Assembly (NCBI GenBank): GCA_023053685.1
Contig: JALIGW010000003.1
Location: 43,346,496-43,410,495, forward strand
Reading direction: 5' to 3'
DNA from: Diadophis punctatus similis
Taxonomy: Eukaryota > Chordata > Lepidosauria > Squamata > Dipsadidae
Length of the DNA: 64,000 nucleotides
The position numbers were made by a program, and so were the translations under genes. Shown here piece after piece: positions 18,715 to 28,960 of the stretch. The notes beneath the pieces were generated by a model, which saw only the letters and a list, made by a program, of their open reading frames with translations, did not search any database and had not been told where the DNA came from. Numbering within the stretch: position 1 is the stretch's first letter; each line of letters opens with the position of its first letter.

Positions 18715-19515
18715 ACTAGACTCACAGTCCTGCTTGAACCTGCCACAAAGAATATGGAGTCAAGCTATTCTCCAAAGCACTTGAAGGCAGGACAAGAAGC
18801 AGTGGATTGAAACTAATCAAGGAGAGAAGCAACCTAGAACTAAGGAGAAATTTCCTGACAGAACAATTAATCAGTGAAACAACTTTACTCCAGAAGTTAT
18901 GAATGCTCCAACACTGGAAGTTTTTAAGAAGAGATTGGACAACCATTTGTCTGAAATGGTATAAGGTTTTTTGAACAGCGGGACAGCAGGTTTCCTGAGC
19001 AGGGGTTTCCTGAGTAGGGAGTTGGACTAGAACAGTGATGGTGAACCTATGGCATGCGTGCCACAGGTGGCACGCGGAGCCATATCTGCCGGCACGCGAG
19101 CCGTTGCCCTACCTCAGCTCCAGCATGCATGTGCACTCCGGCCATCTAATTTTCGGCTCACACAGAGACTCTGGGAGGGTGTTTTCGGCTTCCGGAGGGC
19201 CTCCAGTGGGTGGGGGAAGGCGTTTTCACCCTCCCCAAGCTCCAGGGAAGTGTCTGGAGCCTGGGGAGGATGAAAAACGGGCCTACTAGGCCCACCAGAA
19301 GTTGGGAAACGGGCCGTTTCTGGCCTCCAGAGGGCCTCCAGGGTGGTGGGGGAGACCATTTTCACCCTCCCCAGGGATTGAATTATGGGTGTGGGCACTC
19401 GCGCATGCGCGATAGCGCCCGAGCAAGCTCTTTCGGTACCCGAGGAAAAAAAGGTTCACCATCACTAGACTAGAAGATCTCCAAGGTACCTTCCATTCTG
19501 TCATTCTGAACAATG
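18715..19515 (+). mobile_element. CR1 LINE 3' end, split by a MITE
   Basis: Non-coding remnant of CR1: 'CTAAGGAGAAATTTCCTGAC' and 'CAACACTGGAAGTTTTTAAG', then the conserved tail GGACTAGAA...GATCTCCAAGGTACCTTCC. The tail is interrupted at 19033-19467 by MITE A copy 3. The left boundary is approximate. Confidence 0.8.
19033..19467. mobile_element. hAT-type MITE, family A, copy 3 (435 bp)
   Basis: Starts CAGTGATGGTGAACC and ends GGTTCACCATCACTA. It is bounded by an exact 8-bp duplication, GACTAGAA at 19025-19032 and 19468-19475. Removing the element and one duplication restores the uninterrupted CR1 tail, which confirms the boundaries. No transposase frame. Confidence 0.92.
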
Positions 19516-19710
19516 GGTAACAACTGTGGCTCTGACACCCTTTGCACAACTCTATCCTGTGCTCTTGGACTGGGAGACCCCATTCCTGGTCATTCACACC
19601 TCAATCATGTCACAATTGGATTACTGCAACGTGGTATACCTGCGATTGTCCTTGATGTCCATACTAAACTTCTGCTGGTCCAGAATGCAGCATGTGGGTA
19701 ATTACCTCTT
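19516..19710 (+). repeat. L2 LINE fragment
   Basis: Translation near 19527-19700 gives LLDWETPFLVIHTSIMSQLDYCNVVY and a damaged 'SRMQHVG'. This corresponds to the region around SRLDYCN and VQNAAAR of the L2 copy at 4418-5089. Short and decayed. Confidence 0.6.
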
Positions 19711-19837
19711 TGCAATTAAAACCATACTTTTTATTATACATTTTGATTAGTTACAAAATCTTGAAAACTACATGACTCTGTACTTTAGTCCTGCTTTTAT
19801 TGGTGACAATACTAAGGTGGTTTATCCTTAATGATTG

Positions 19838-20093
19838 GTGCAAGAAGCAATGGGTGGAAACTACCAGTAATCAAGGACAGAAGCAACTTAGAACTAAGGA
19901 GAAATTTCCTGACAGTTAGAACAATTAATCAGTAGAACAACTTGCCTCCAGAAGTTGTAAATGCTCCAACACTGGACGTTTTTAAGAAGATGTTGGATAA
20001 CCATTTGTCCGAAGTGGTGTAGAGTTTCCTGCCTAAGCAGGGGGTTGGACTAGAAGACCTCCAAGGTCCCTTCCAACTCTGTTATTCTATTAT
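19838..20093 (+). repeat. CR1 LINE 3' end
   Basis: Same block as at 33105: AAGAAGCAATGGGTGGAAAC, CTAAGGAGAAATTTCCTGAC, TTGCCTCCAGAAGTTGTAAA, GGTTGGACTAGAAGACCTCC, ending in TTATTCTATTATC. The terminal TTCTAT-type repeat is typical of CR1 3' ends. 5'-truncated. Confidence 0.85.
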
Positions 20094-20269
20094 CTTCTTT
20101 TTCACTCTCTCTTGATTTATAAACAGGTTGATTACTCATTTATGATATAAAAACAGAATGTTCATCTGTTCTTTTTCTGCATTCTTCTGCAAATGGCTCT
20201 TCTTATTCCCAAACTCAGAGGATTTCTTTACATTTATATTGCATACACACATGCTTGTGTGCTGCCCCA

Positions 20270-20945
20270 CTTATTCACAATTGCACGTCAGTGTGGTTTA
20301 TGGAGGGTTTTATTTGTCTTCCCCCAGCAGTTCTCCTCACCCGGCTTTAGAACTGTCCCAACCGAAGCCAGGCACAAGCAAGCCCAGATTAATTCCTCAG
20401 GCAATGGCCAATTAGTCCATAACACAGATAGCAAGCTGCTCAAACAGTAAGTCCAATAAATGAACATAAACCCACCAGTCAAAACTGAAAGTACATCCAT
20501 GTTAGCTCACGCATTATAAAAATTCAGAGTCTCAGGAAACACGAACGAGCACGCAGCCACAACTCACACATGTTGCTTCCAGCAATGCCTCCTTCTGCCT
20601 GCCATGCTAAATAGTCCCAGTGCAGGTCATCAAGAGAGGCAGGGCCTTTCCCCCAGCAATCTGGCAGACCTCCGTTTCTCTGCCCTCTGTGCTCTGAGAT
20701 CTACCATAGCAGGCATCTCCTCCCCCTCCTCTTCACTGGACTGCAAGCTGTCAACAGCTGAAGCCTGTTCTGCCAGCAGTTCAGAGTCAGTAATTCCTGA
20801 TGTGCCAGGAGTGATCTCATTCTCCCTCGAGCCAGCCTCTGAGGAAGAGTCAGAGGAGTCTTCAAAGGAGACATCACACTTCCATAGCCTCATTGGTTCT
20901 CAGTGTTTAACCACTGAATTGAACCACTAAACTGTCATATATTCA
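20270..20945 (-). repeat. Possible LTR-retrotransposon long terminal repeat
   Basis: Read on the minus strand it starts near a TGTCATG, runs through a 264-bp open stretch (20630-20893, acidic, with SSEEEGEEMPAMVDL), and passes a TTTATAATGCG sequence near 20510. An AATAAA signal near 20315 is followed by a few dozen bases. This order suggests an LTR, possibly solo. I see no PBS, no internal genes and no convincing flanking duplication, so the call is tentative. Confidence 0.35.
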
Positions 20946-21219
20946 CACATGACATACAGAAAAACAAAAAATAATTTAGCTGAAATTTTATCTAGAAAGA
21001 AACACTGAATTGGAACAGGGAAAGGGAAGTATTTGTATGTCTGTGAACAAATGTAATAGTGAATGCTCATCAATTTGAAGTTGAATGAAGGCTTCAGATT
21101 TTTCTGTTAAATATTTTGTAGTCTAGAAGGAGCAATAGTATGGCTGAGCATGATTGCTATAAGTTGCTTCGATTTGACTGTAAAGGGGGGGGAATCAACT
21201 TTTTGAAAGTTAAGCTAGG

Positions 21220-21659
21220 AGGAAAGTGCAAAAAGAATGGCTTCACTTCTATTCTCCACTTTGTAAGATGCCACAGAGCTCAATGCTTTCTCCTTTCCTA
21301 CTCAACTTCTACATGAAAACACTGGGTGAGGTAATCTGAGATAAATTGGAGTCAGTATCATCAATTTGCTGTTGATACCCCCCAATAAGATCCATTGACT
21401 CCAGGCTGGCCAAGTTGAGGGCTGTTGAAGCTCTGTCCCATTGCTTGATGATTGTATGGGCCTGGATGTGGAGAAACCAACTCTGTTGCAATTCTAATAA
21501 GGCTGAGTGGCTATGGATTTTAGAGCCAACTAGATTAGGAATATTCCAGATGTAGTCCTGGATATCATTGCACTTTCCCATTCAACAATGATACACAATC
21601 TGGGATAGGGGACTGATAGTGGACTCAGTGAGCAGGTAGCAACTATGACAGGAAGTATT
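21220..21659 (+). repeat. L2 LINE, left half, interrupted by L1
   Basis: Plus-strand translation near 21270-21310 resembles the RT motif around 'SMLSPFLLNFYMK', after which the frame decays. The L2 text breaks at the L1 target site (TGACAGGAAGTATT, 21646-21659) and resumes at 28290. Confidence 0.6.
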
Positions 21660-22132
21660 TTTTTTTTTTTTTTATAAAATAATCTTTATTAATTATATAA
21701 AAAAGACAAACAAACATCCAAACAAACATAAAAACGTGTATAAACATATGTATATATAATTAGAGTAAGAAATATCTTTGAATATAGAAAACATTGAACA
21801 TTGAACATACATGTCAACCATCTCGTCGACGCTATCCTTTTACAGCCTAGTGATACAAAAAATATTTACATCATTATCTTTCTTATATCTTCCAATATTT
21901 CCCTTATTCTTTTCTGTTATTATATTATGTTCAGTCTATTATCATTACAATAAAACAATTTTCCCATTTTCAACAATGGTTCTTTTGTTCAGCTTGATTA
22001 ATATTTTATAACCTTGTAAAATTGTATACATTCTGATATTTTGTTCCGGTCTTTGCGAAAAAGTAGACATTTGTTATTATTTATACTGTCTGAGATCATA
22101 ACTCATAATGTGTCTAAGATCATGACATATAG

Positions 22133-25100
22133 TTATAGCAATTTTTGATATTTATTTTGGTTAAGCCAGTTATACCACCTGTCCCAAGTTTTATAGAATT
22201 CAAAGTCATCTTTATCTTGCATTTCCAGTGACATCCTACTAAGTTCTGCACATTCAAATACTTTATTAATGAGATTTAACATAGTTGGGATTTTTTCAGT
22301 TTTCCAAATCTGTGCATATATAATTCTTGCGGCTGTTGTAATGTGTAGAATTATATATCTGTCTTCGTTCGTCATTTTTTCCCTGAAGATACCTAATAGG
22401 AAAAGCTCCGGCTTTAGGGGGATCGTTTTTGAAGTTATTTGTTCAAGGCAGTTTTTGATCTTAATCCAAAAGTTTTTCGCTTTGGGGCAGGTCCACCATA
22501 GATGGTAGTATGTTCCTATACCTTCTTTACACTTCCAGCACTTTGGGGAAAGTTTCGGGAACATTTTTGCCAATCGTGCTGGAGGAAGGTGCCACCGGTA
22601 AAACATTTTGTATATGTTTTCTTTGTATGGTATCGCCAGTGTTAGTTTATAATTTATAGACCAAATTTTTTCCCATTCGTTTAAATTAATTGAATAACCA
22701 AAGTTTTGTGCCCACGCAATCATCGAGCCTTTCACCACCTCTTCAAATAGATTATATTGGAGTAGGAAATTATATAGTTTGGAAGTCATTTTTTGGTCCT
22801 TGCCCATTAATATTCTATCTAAGTCACATTTTTTTTGAAATCCGTATTTTATTTTATCTTTATTGTATTTTGATTTGACCTGTAAATAGTGCCACCAATC
22901 AAGGTCTATTCCTTTTTCTTTAAGTTCTTGTTTTGAGAACATCTCATTGTGTTCATCTAGGAGTTGTTGATATGTTATAATCTTATTTACGTCTAAAAGG
23001 TTCGGGTATATAATTGCTTCAGTTGGTGATATCCATTTTGGAACACTTGTATAGTGGTCCTTCCTTATTGTTAGCCATGTGTCTAATAGGTTCTTTCTTA
23101 TATAATGTCGGCGGAAATATGTATGTGTTTTATAGGTGTCCCCCCATAAGAAGGCGTGCCAACCTATCTGCAAATCGAAACCCTCTAGAGTTAGTATCCT
23201 TCTGTTTTTGAGTGTGATCCATTCCCTCATCCAATTGAGTGTAGCAGATTGGTGGTATAGTTCCCAGTTAGGGAGACCAAATCCTCCTCTCCTCCTATGG
23301 TCTTGAAGAAGTTTCAGTTTGATCCTCGCTTTTCTTTTGGCCCATATGAATTTATGAATCATTTTATTTAAATTTGAAAAAACTGTTTTGTTCAACTTTA
23401 TTGGAATTACCTGGAATAGAAATAAGATCTTGGGTAAGATGTTCATTTTAATTGTCGCGATTTTACCCATAAATGATAATTGAAGTTTTGACCATCCGTC
23501 AAGGTCCTTACTAATTTTCTGTATTAGTTTTATATAATTATCCTCCTTTAATGAACTACATCTTGCGGTGAGCCATATCCCAAGATATTTAACTCTTTTT
23601 ACTATTTTCATGCCCAATAAATTTTCCAATTTGATATTTTGTTTTGGTGTCATGTTTTTAGTTATTATTTTTGTTTTTTCCTTATTAATTTTTAGGCCTG
23701 CCGCCTTTCCAAATTTTTCAATTTCATTAATTAGAATCGGGCCGGTGTCTAAAGGTTCTTCAACTATAAATGTCATATCATCGGCGAAAGCTTGAAGTTT
23801 GAATTCCTCCTTCCTGATTTTTAGGCCTTTTATCTCTTGCATGCTTCTTACTTTCCTCAGTAGGCTTTCTAATGCTAATATGAAAATTAATGGGGCTAAC
23901 GGGCATCCTTGACGTACTCCTTTTTTAATATCTATTTTCTCTGTGATATCGTTATTTACTATTATTTTTGCTGTTTGGGTACTATATATAGCTCTGATCA
24001 ACCCTATAAATTTTTCGCCAAATTTCATTTTTTCTAGTTGCATAATAAAAAATTGCCAGTAAAGGTTGTCGAACGCTTTTTGGGCGTCGACAAAAATAAG
24101 TGCTAGTTGTTTATCTATGTGTATATCGTAGTACTCTAGTGTATTGAGTATTATTCTGGTATTGTTCCTTATCTGTCTGTGGGGTAAAAAACCGTTTTGA
24201 TCTGAGTGGATAATCCGATTTAAAAATTTTTTGAGTCGTTCAGCCATTATTGATGCGAGTATCTTGTAATCCGTATTTAGTAATGAAATCGGTCTATAAT
24301 TTTTAATGTTTTGTTTGTTCGAATCTTCCTTGGGTATCAGAGTTATATATGCTTCTTTCCAGGACTCGGGTAGTTCCCCTTTTTCCATTGTTTCATTGAA
24401 TAGGTCTAACATTACTAGTTCTAATGAGCTTTGTAGATTTTTATATATTTCAAAGGGGATACCGTCCGGACCTGGTGATTTATTATTCTTTTGTTTACCG
24501 ATGGCGTTTTTTAATTCTATTAGAGTAATCTTGTCATTTAGCATATTCCTGTCCTCCTCCAGCACGATTGGCAAATTGCTTTCATTGAGATATTCTTTAA
24601 CTGCTTCGTCTTTTGGGTCTTCCTGTTTGTAAAGGTCGGTATAAAAAGTTTGAATTATATTTTTTTTCTCAGCGATTCTGGTATGTACTTCCCCATTTTG
24701 GTCTTGAAGAGCGTCAATTGTTCTATCTGCTTTATCTTTTGCAAGTTTGTAAGCGAGCCATCTTCCTGGTTTGTTGGCTGATTCGAAGTAGTTTTGTTTT
24801 GCTAATTTAAGTTTCCTGGCCAATTGCTCTTGCGTTATCAAGTTTATTTTATGCCTGGTTATATTTAAGTCCTCTAATGTTTTAGAATCTTTGGGGTCTT
24901 CTTGCAATGTTTTCTCTAATTCGTGCAATTTAGTTGTTAATGTATTTAATTTGTTGTTTCTCTCTTTATTACGTTTGGCCAAGTAAGCTATGGACAGCCC
25001 CCTTATGTATGCCTTCGTTGTATCCCATAGAGTTCTTAGGGAAGTCTGTTCTTTAGTGTTAATCTGAAAAAAGATATCTAATTCTTTCTGCATCATTTTA

Positions 25101-25939
25101 ATATAATCTTTTTCCTTTGTTATTGTTTGGTTTAAGGTCCATCTTACTCTTATTTTACTATTTGGCTCTTTCCATTTTATCCATAAGGGATTGTGGTCGG
25201 CCCAGGCGTTTGGAAGAATTTCAGACTCAGCCAAATCGTTTAAGAATTCCCCATTTGCCCAGGCCATATCAATTCTCGACCATGATTTGTGTGGAAATGA
25301 AAAGAAGGTATAGTGCCTGCTGTCTGGATTTTGGTATCGCCAACTGTCTTTTAAGTTAAATTCTGTTGCCAATTGATTAAATGATGTCGGTAGTACTCTT
25401 CTTGCTTTTTTCTTATTGGTACCTTTATAGTCCTTTTTCCTATCAACGACTGCGTTGAAGTCGCCTATTATCAATAATTTCTCCCACTGTATTTCTAGTA
25501 ATTTTTTATGTAAGCTGGAAAAAAAGGCTAATTGATTTATATTTGGGGCATATATAACCACTATCGTTACAGATTTGCTTCCGTTTTTTATTTGTATTAT
25601 CAGTGTTCTACCGTCCTCGTCTGAATATAGTAGTTTTGGATTCAACCATGCTTTTGTATATATTGCTATTCCACGCTTCTTATGTGTAGATAATGCTGTG
25701 AATAGTTTCCCTAACTTTGGGAATTCCAAAATCTGATGTTGTTCTTTTTTGATGTGTGTTTCTTGTAGACAGATAATGTCTGCATTTTGATTTAGTAATT
25801 TGTGGAAAATTTTTTTCCTTTTTGTGGGCGAGTTTAGTCCATTTATGTTCAGGGATAGCAGATTTACTGTCTGTTCAGTTGGTGGTTTCCCTTGGTTTTG
25901 CTCTTTTTGCCTCGGCCTGTGCTCTCGTTGTCGCACCAT
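22133..25939 (-). CDS. L1 ORF2 protein: endonuclease and reverse transcriptase, 1268 aa
   Basis: The enzyme that nicks target DNA and reverse-transcribes L1 RNA. Endonuclease residues are visible: N31 in LNINGLN, E60 in LQETH, D160/N162 in IGDFNAV, a SRIDMAW motif and D248/H249 in WADHNP. RT motifs: GPDGIPFEIYKNL, NYRPISLLN, D618 in FVDAQKAFD, GVRQGCPLAPLIF and D720/D721 in AFADD. A C-terminal Cys/His cluster sits at about 1134-1151 (CWKCK...HLWWTC). Length is close to the usual L1 ORF2. No stop or frameshift across 3.8 kb and no altered catalytic residue that I can see. It overlaps ORF1 by 65 bases in another frame; the Met at 25939 is the first in frame, and translation may start elsewhere. 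Confidence 0.95.
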   Translation of the reverse strand: MVRQREHRPRQKEQNQGKPPTEQTVNLLSLNINGLNSPTKRKKIFHKLLNQNADIICLQETHIKKEQHQILEFPKLGKLFTALSTHKKRGIAIYTKAWLNPKLLYSDEDGRTLIIQIKNGSKSVTIVVIYAPNINQLAFFSSLHKKLLEIQWEKLLIIGDFNAVVDRKKDYKGTNKKKARRVLPTSFNQLATEFNLKDSWRYQNPDSRHYTFFSFPHKSWSRIDMAWANGEFLNDLAESEILPNAWADHNPLWIKWKEPNSKIRVRWTLNQTITKEKDYIKMMQKELDIFFQINTKEQTSLRTLWDTTKAYIRGLSIAYLAKRNKERNNKLNTLTTKLHELEKTLQEDPKDSKTLEDLNITRHKINLITQEQLARKLKLAKQNYFESANKPGRWLAYKLAKDKADRTIDALQDQNGEVHTRIAEKKNIIQTFYTDLYKQEDPKDEAVKEYLNESNLPIVLEEDRNMLNDKITLIELKNAIGKQKNNKSPGPDGIPFEIYKNLQSSLELVMLDLFNETMEKGELPESWKEAYITLIPKEDSNKQNIKNYRPISLLNTDYKILASIMAERLKKFLNRIIHSDQNGFLPHRQIRNNTRIILNTLEYYDIHIDKQLALIFVDAQKAFDNLYWQFFIMQLEKMKFGEKFIGLIRAIYSTQTAKIIVNNDITEKIDIKKGVRQGCPLAPLIFILALESLLRKVRSMQEIKGLKIRKEEFKLQAFADDMTFIVEEPLDTGPILINEIEKFGKAAGLKINKEKTKIITKNMTPKQNIKLENLLGMKIVKRVKYLGIWLTARCSSLKEDNYIKLIQKISKDLDGWSKLQLSFMGKIATIKMNILPKILFLFQVIPIKLNKTVFSNLNKMIHKFIWAKRKARIKLKLLQDHRRRGGFGLPNWELYHQSATLNWMREWITLKNRRILTLEGFDLQIGWHAFLWGDTYKTHTYFRRHYIRKNLLDTWLTIRKDHYTSVPKWISPTEAIIYPNLLDVNKIITYQQLLDEHNEMFSKQELKEKGIDLDWWHYLQVKSKYNKDKIKYGFQKKCDLDRILMGKDQKMTSKLYNFLLQYNLFEEVVKGSMIAWAQNFGYSINLNEWEKIWSINYKLTLAIPYKENIYKMFYRWHLPPARLAKMFPKLSPKCWKCKEGIGTYYHLWWTCPKAKNFWIKIKNCLEQITSKTIPLKPELFLLGIFREKMTNEDRYIILHITTAARIIYAQIWKTEKIPTMLNLINKVFECAELSRMSLEMQDKDDFEFYKTWDRWYNWLNQNKYQKLL

Positions 25940-26972
25940 CTCTACCGTAATTAACTGCCACCGTCCTCACACTTTCTTCTTTTTGCAGTAAATTTTCTTC
26001 TGAGCTTATCTCCTCCAAACTCTCCCTTTCCCCCTCTGCCTTTGTTTCATGTTCCTCTACTACTTTGATATACTGCTCATAAAAGTCTCTGGCATCTTCT
26101 ATTGTTGTGAGTTTATGTTTTTTATCCAGTAGAGTTATTAGCATTCCTTCAGGTAATAGCCACCTGAAGGATATCCTGTGTCTATTCAGTTTGGTGGATA
26201 AGAATTGATAGGGCCGCCTTTTTTCCCTTACACGTCTTGGTATTTGTCTAAGTACTAGTATCTCTTTACCGTTATGTGTGACTGTATTTCCTTTCGATAA
26301 ATTATAAATTTCATCTCTAACTATTCTTTTAGTAAATCTAATATGTACTTCTTTCGGTAGTCTGTTCTTTCGGGCATAGCTCGTATTCAGTCTATATATT
26401 TCATCCATATCCATTATTGTTTCCTGTAGTGTTCTATTTGTCATACTAGCAATTATTTGTGCCATGACCTCCGGTAAGTTCTCGTCTTTACTTTCAGTAA
26501 CATTTTGAAATCTAAGAAAGAAGGCCGATTTTTCAAGCTCTAGATTTAAAATTGCCTCTTCGAGATCCCTGTTTATTATATCTGTTTTATTCTCTGCAAC
26601 TTGAAGTCTAAGTTCAATCCTCTCATTGTGTTCCTCTATTTTTTTTATTCTTTGTACATTGTTTGCCAGTTCTCCTTGAATTAATTCCAATCTCTCATCT
26701 AGTTTTCCCACCCTGTCATCCACCTTTTTGATATCATCCCTCACCTCTCCTATTGTCCCTCTCATGTGATTGTAATTTCTGTCAATGGACTCCTGCATTT
26801 TAATCATCATCTCCTGGAGTGATGCTTGAGTTGTCGATGTCATTTGTGTACTGGAAGTTCCACCTACTCTCTCTCCTGTGGAACCTTCAGTGGTACGCTG
26901 GTTTGATGGAGTTGGGGGTAGGGTTGAGGTTTTTTGTTTCCCTGTTTTAGTTACAGTGGATGTAGTAGACAT
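25875..26972 (-). CDS. L1 ORF1 protein: RNA-binding coiled-coil protein, about 365 aa
   Basis: ORF1 proteins bind L1 RNA and form trimers. I start at the Met at 26972 (MSTTSTVTKTGKQ); the open stretch also has an earlier Met at 27008. Order: a Ser/Thr/Pro-rich N-terminus; a long heptad-like coiled coil (about residues 70-150, e.g. VDDRVGKLDERLELIQGEL); an RRM-like central region (FFLRFQNVTESKDENLPEVM); and a basic C-terminal domain (VHIRFTKRIVRDEI, KRRPYQFLSTKLNRH). This is the standard vertebrate L1 ORF1 layout. The frame is intact. The final 65 bases overlap the start of ORF2. Confidence 0.88.
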   Translation of the reverse strand: MSTTSTVTKTGKQKTSTLPPTPSNQRTTEGSTGERVGGTSSTQMTSTTQASLQEMMIKMQESIDRNYNHMRGTIGEVRDDIKKVDDRVGKLDERLELIQGELANNVQRIKKIEEHNERIELRLQVAENKTDIINRDLEEAILNLELEKSAFFLRFQNVTESKDENLPEVMAQIIASMTNRTLQETIMDMDEIYRLNTSYARKNRLPKEVHIRFTKRIVRDEIYNLSKGNTVTHNGKEILVLRQIPRRVREKRRPYQFLSTKLNRHRISFRWLLPEGMLITLLDKKHKLTTIEDARDFYEQYIKVVEEHETKAEGERESLEEISSEENLLQKEESVRTVAVNYGRDGATTRAQAEAKRAKPRETTN

Positions 26973-28275
26973 TTTTAATACACTCCAGATGCTGTCCCAG
27001 TATACCATACGAAACCTCTTCTCCCTCTTGTTATTTTGGCACCAATTCTTTTTTTTTTTTTACTATTTATATCTTTTTCTTCAAGTGTCACATCAATCTG
27101 TTTCTTAGATTCTAATGTCAATTTCCTCAAATGATTATATCACACCCTTAATTCCTTCACTATAAATTGTAAATTATATATAAATGTTATCACCGTTTAC
27201 ATCGCATTTATATCACATTCGCAAGGGATCAATCAATAATTATCAATGCTTAAAGTAATTAATCTAAGTTCTATATATAATGTTATTTTCTAGACTCTAT
27301 TATATAGATATTGTATAAATATGTAAATATATAGCAATGAATATATCTAGAATGTCCAGTTTGTATATATAGTCCAGTGTCCACAGTTTATATATATGTG
27401 AATATAGGTAGAATAAAGTTTAAGCCAATACTTAAATTTATCTAAGGTAAAGGTTCAAATAAGTTATGGATGCAAGTACTCACTTATAAATATTTCTTTT
27501 GGTCTATTGTCCTTTTGTTGATATATTTATAGTCTATATTTTACTAGTCCTTAGAGTCCAATGTTGATCTTGCTGGTAATTCTATCTCCTTGTTTAATAG
27601 TTAAAAATGTCCTCCGGATTTTGCTGTGTCACCGTCTCAGTTCCTTCTTTTCTCTTTCAACTCTAACTTCCTCCCACCTTCCGCACTTTCCAGAAATCTT
27701 TCTTGCCCTTTTGCTGTAGTTCTTTACCTTTTTAGTTCTCCAAACACAGTTCTCTTTTTGTTTCTTGCAGAGTGCTTTAAATCAAATTGGGTCGTAAATC
27801 TGTCTTGGTTCAGCAAGCTCTCTGCCCGTCCTTTTCGCTCCCCCTTGCAATCGCCGCCTTTATCCTCTCGGAGCTTTCTGTCATAAATCCACAGGTCAGC
27901 AATCAGCTACAAGGGCACACCGTCTTATTTCCTTCCACCAGTTGTTGAAAAAAACCTCTCAATAATATCTCTCTCTCACAATTCTCCACCACAATTCTTT
28001 GCTGTTTTTCTCTTACTTCCTTATCTGAGTCGGGCAGTCATGTCTCCAGATCGGCCATGGAGGCTGATTTCTTCACGGTCGGCTCCAGGAGTTGTTCTTG
28101 CTCCCTGGGTGGATTGCTTGTCCTCCCCAGAGGCTCCGAACTCTCCCCCTTCGAATCACTCTTCCCTCCAGGTCAGTGATCGCCGCTAGGCAACCGAAAT
28201 CAGTGAAAAGCACAGATGCAGCCTCAGAGGATCTTGAGGCTACTGTGCCCAGACATGACGTCAAACCGGAAGTTC
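26973..28275 (-). promoter_or_regulatory. L1 5' UTR, likely internal promoter region
   Basis: Non-coding sequence between the outer L1 end and ORF1. The outer 200 bases (28080-28275) are GC-richer with several CpGs; the inner part is strongly AT-rich. L1 5' UTRs normally carry the internal RNA polymerase II promoter. That role is inferred from position; no single motif proves it. Confidence 0.6.
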
Positions 28276-28892
28276 TGACAGGAAGTATTGAACTATAACA
28301 TAGACAGAAGATTTGCACATCTTCTTCTGGTGTGCCAGTTGTGCTCTTTCCCAAATCAAGAAGCCCTTCAGACAATCATTCTTGTTCTAATCTATTCACA
28401 ACTTGACTACTGCGATGTATTTCCATGCAGCTGTTCTTGAAGACCACTAAGAAACATCAACTGGTCCATAATGCAGTGGCACTGATGGTATGCTTTGGTA
28501 TGTCAATACGATACTCCTGCTTTGTAAATTGCATTGATTGCTGGTATGTTCCAGGTATAATTCAAGATGCTACACTGAAATAATTCCATTCCCCATGATT
28601 GTGCCCCTTTTCTTCCTCTGATATATTTTAATTATTATTGCCCTGGGGATAATCATCTATCAATCTTTATTACAGTCAGAGACCAGCAAATTGCCATGGG
28701 AATAGTGGTCTTAAGATCAATATTGACTCCATTCCAGAGAGAAGAACGAAAATGGGATTTTAGGCTTAACAGTTCAAGATCAAGACAAGAATTATTGTAT
28801 CTTTATATGGTTTTTTTAATGTTTTTATGATTTTACCTGTATACTATCTGGGAGTAACCCTGAGAGTTAGATGGGTAATATCATGTATAAAT
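28276..28892 (+). repeat. L2 LINE, right half
   Basis: Continuation of the L2 copy broken by L1. The translation has a decayed 'YSQLDYCDVF' counterpart of SRLDYCN near 28395. The 3' UTR near 28835-28890 has the L2-like 'GAGAGTTAGATGGGTAATAT' and ends in ATAAATAAA, leading into the microsatellite. Confidence 0.65.
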
Positions 28893-28895
28893 AAA

Positions 28896-28960
28896 TACAT
28901 ACATACATACATACATACATACATACATACATACATACATACATACATACATACATACAT
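28896..28960 (+). repeat. (ATAC)n microsatellite
   Basis: About 16 perfect TACA units starting directly at the 3' tail of the L2 copy, consistent with microsatellite growth from a LINE tail. Confidence 0.97.

Larger units (their letters stand above)
21660..28275 (-). mobile_element. Full-length L1 LINE with 14-bp target-site duplication
   Basis: A 6.6-kb L1 on the minus strand. The poly-A tail appears as the T-run at 21660-21674. Next come the 3' UTR (21675-22132), ORF2 (22133-25939), ORF1 (25875-26972) and a 1.3-kb 5' UTR to 28275 that becomes GC-rich toward its outer end. Exact 14-bp copies of TGACAGGAAGTATT flank it at 21646-21659 and 28276-28289. It inserted into an L2 copy. Open frames, an exact duplication and a near-pure A tail all indicate a young insertion. 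L1 elements copy themselves by target-primed reverse transcription. Confidence 0.95.
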
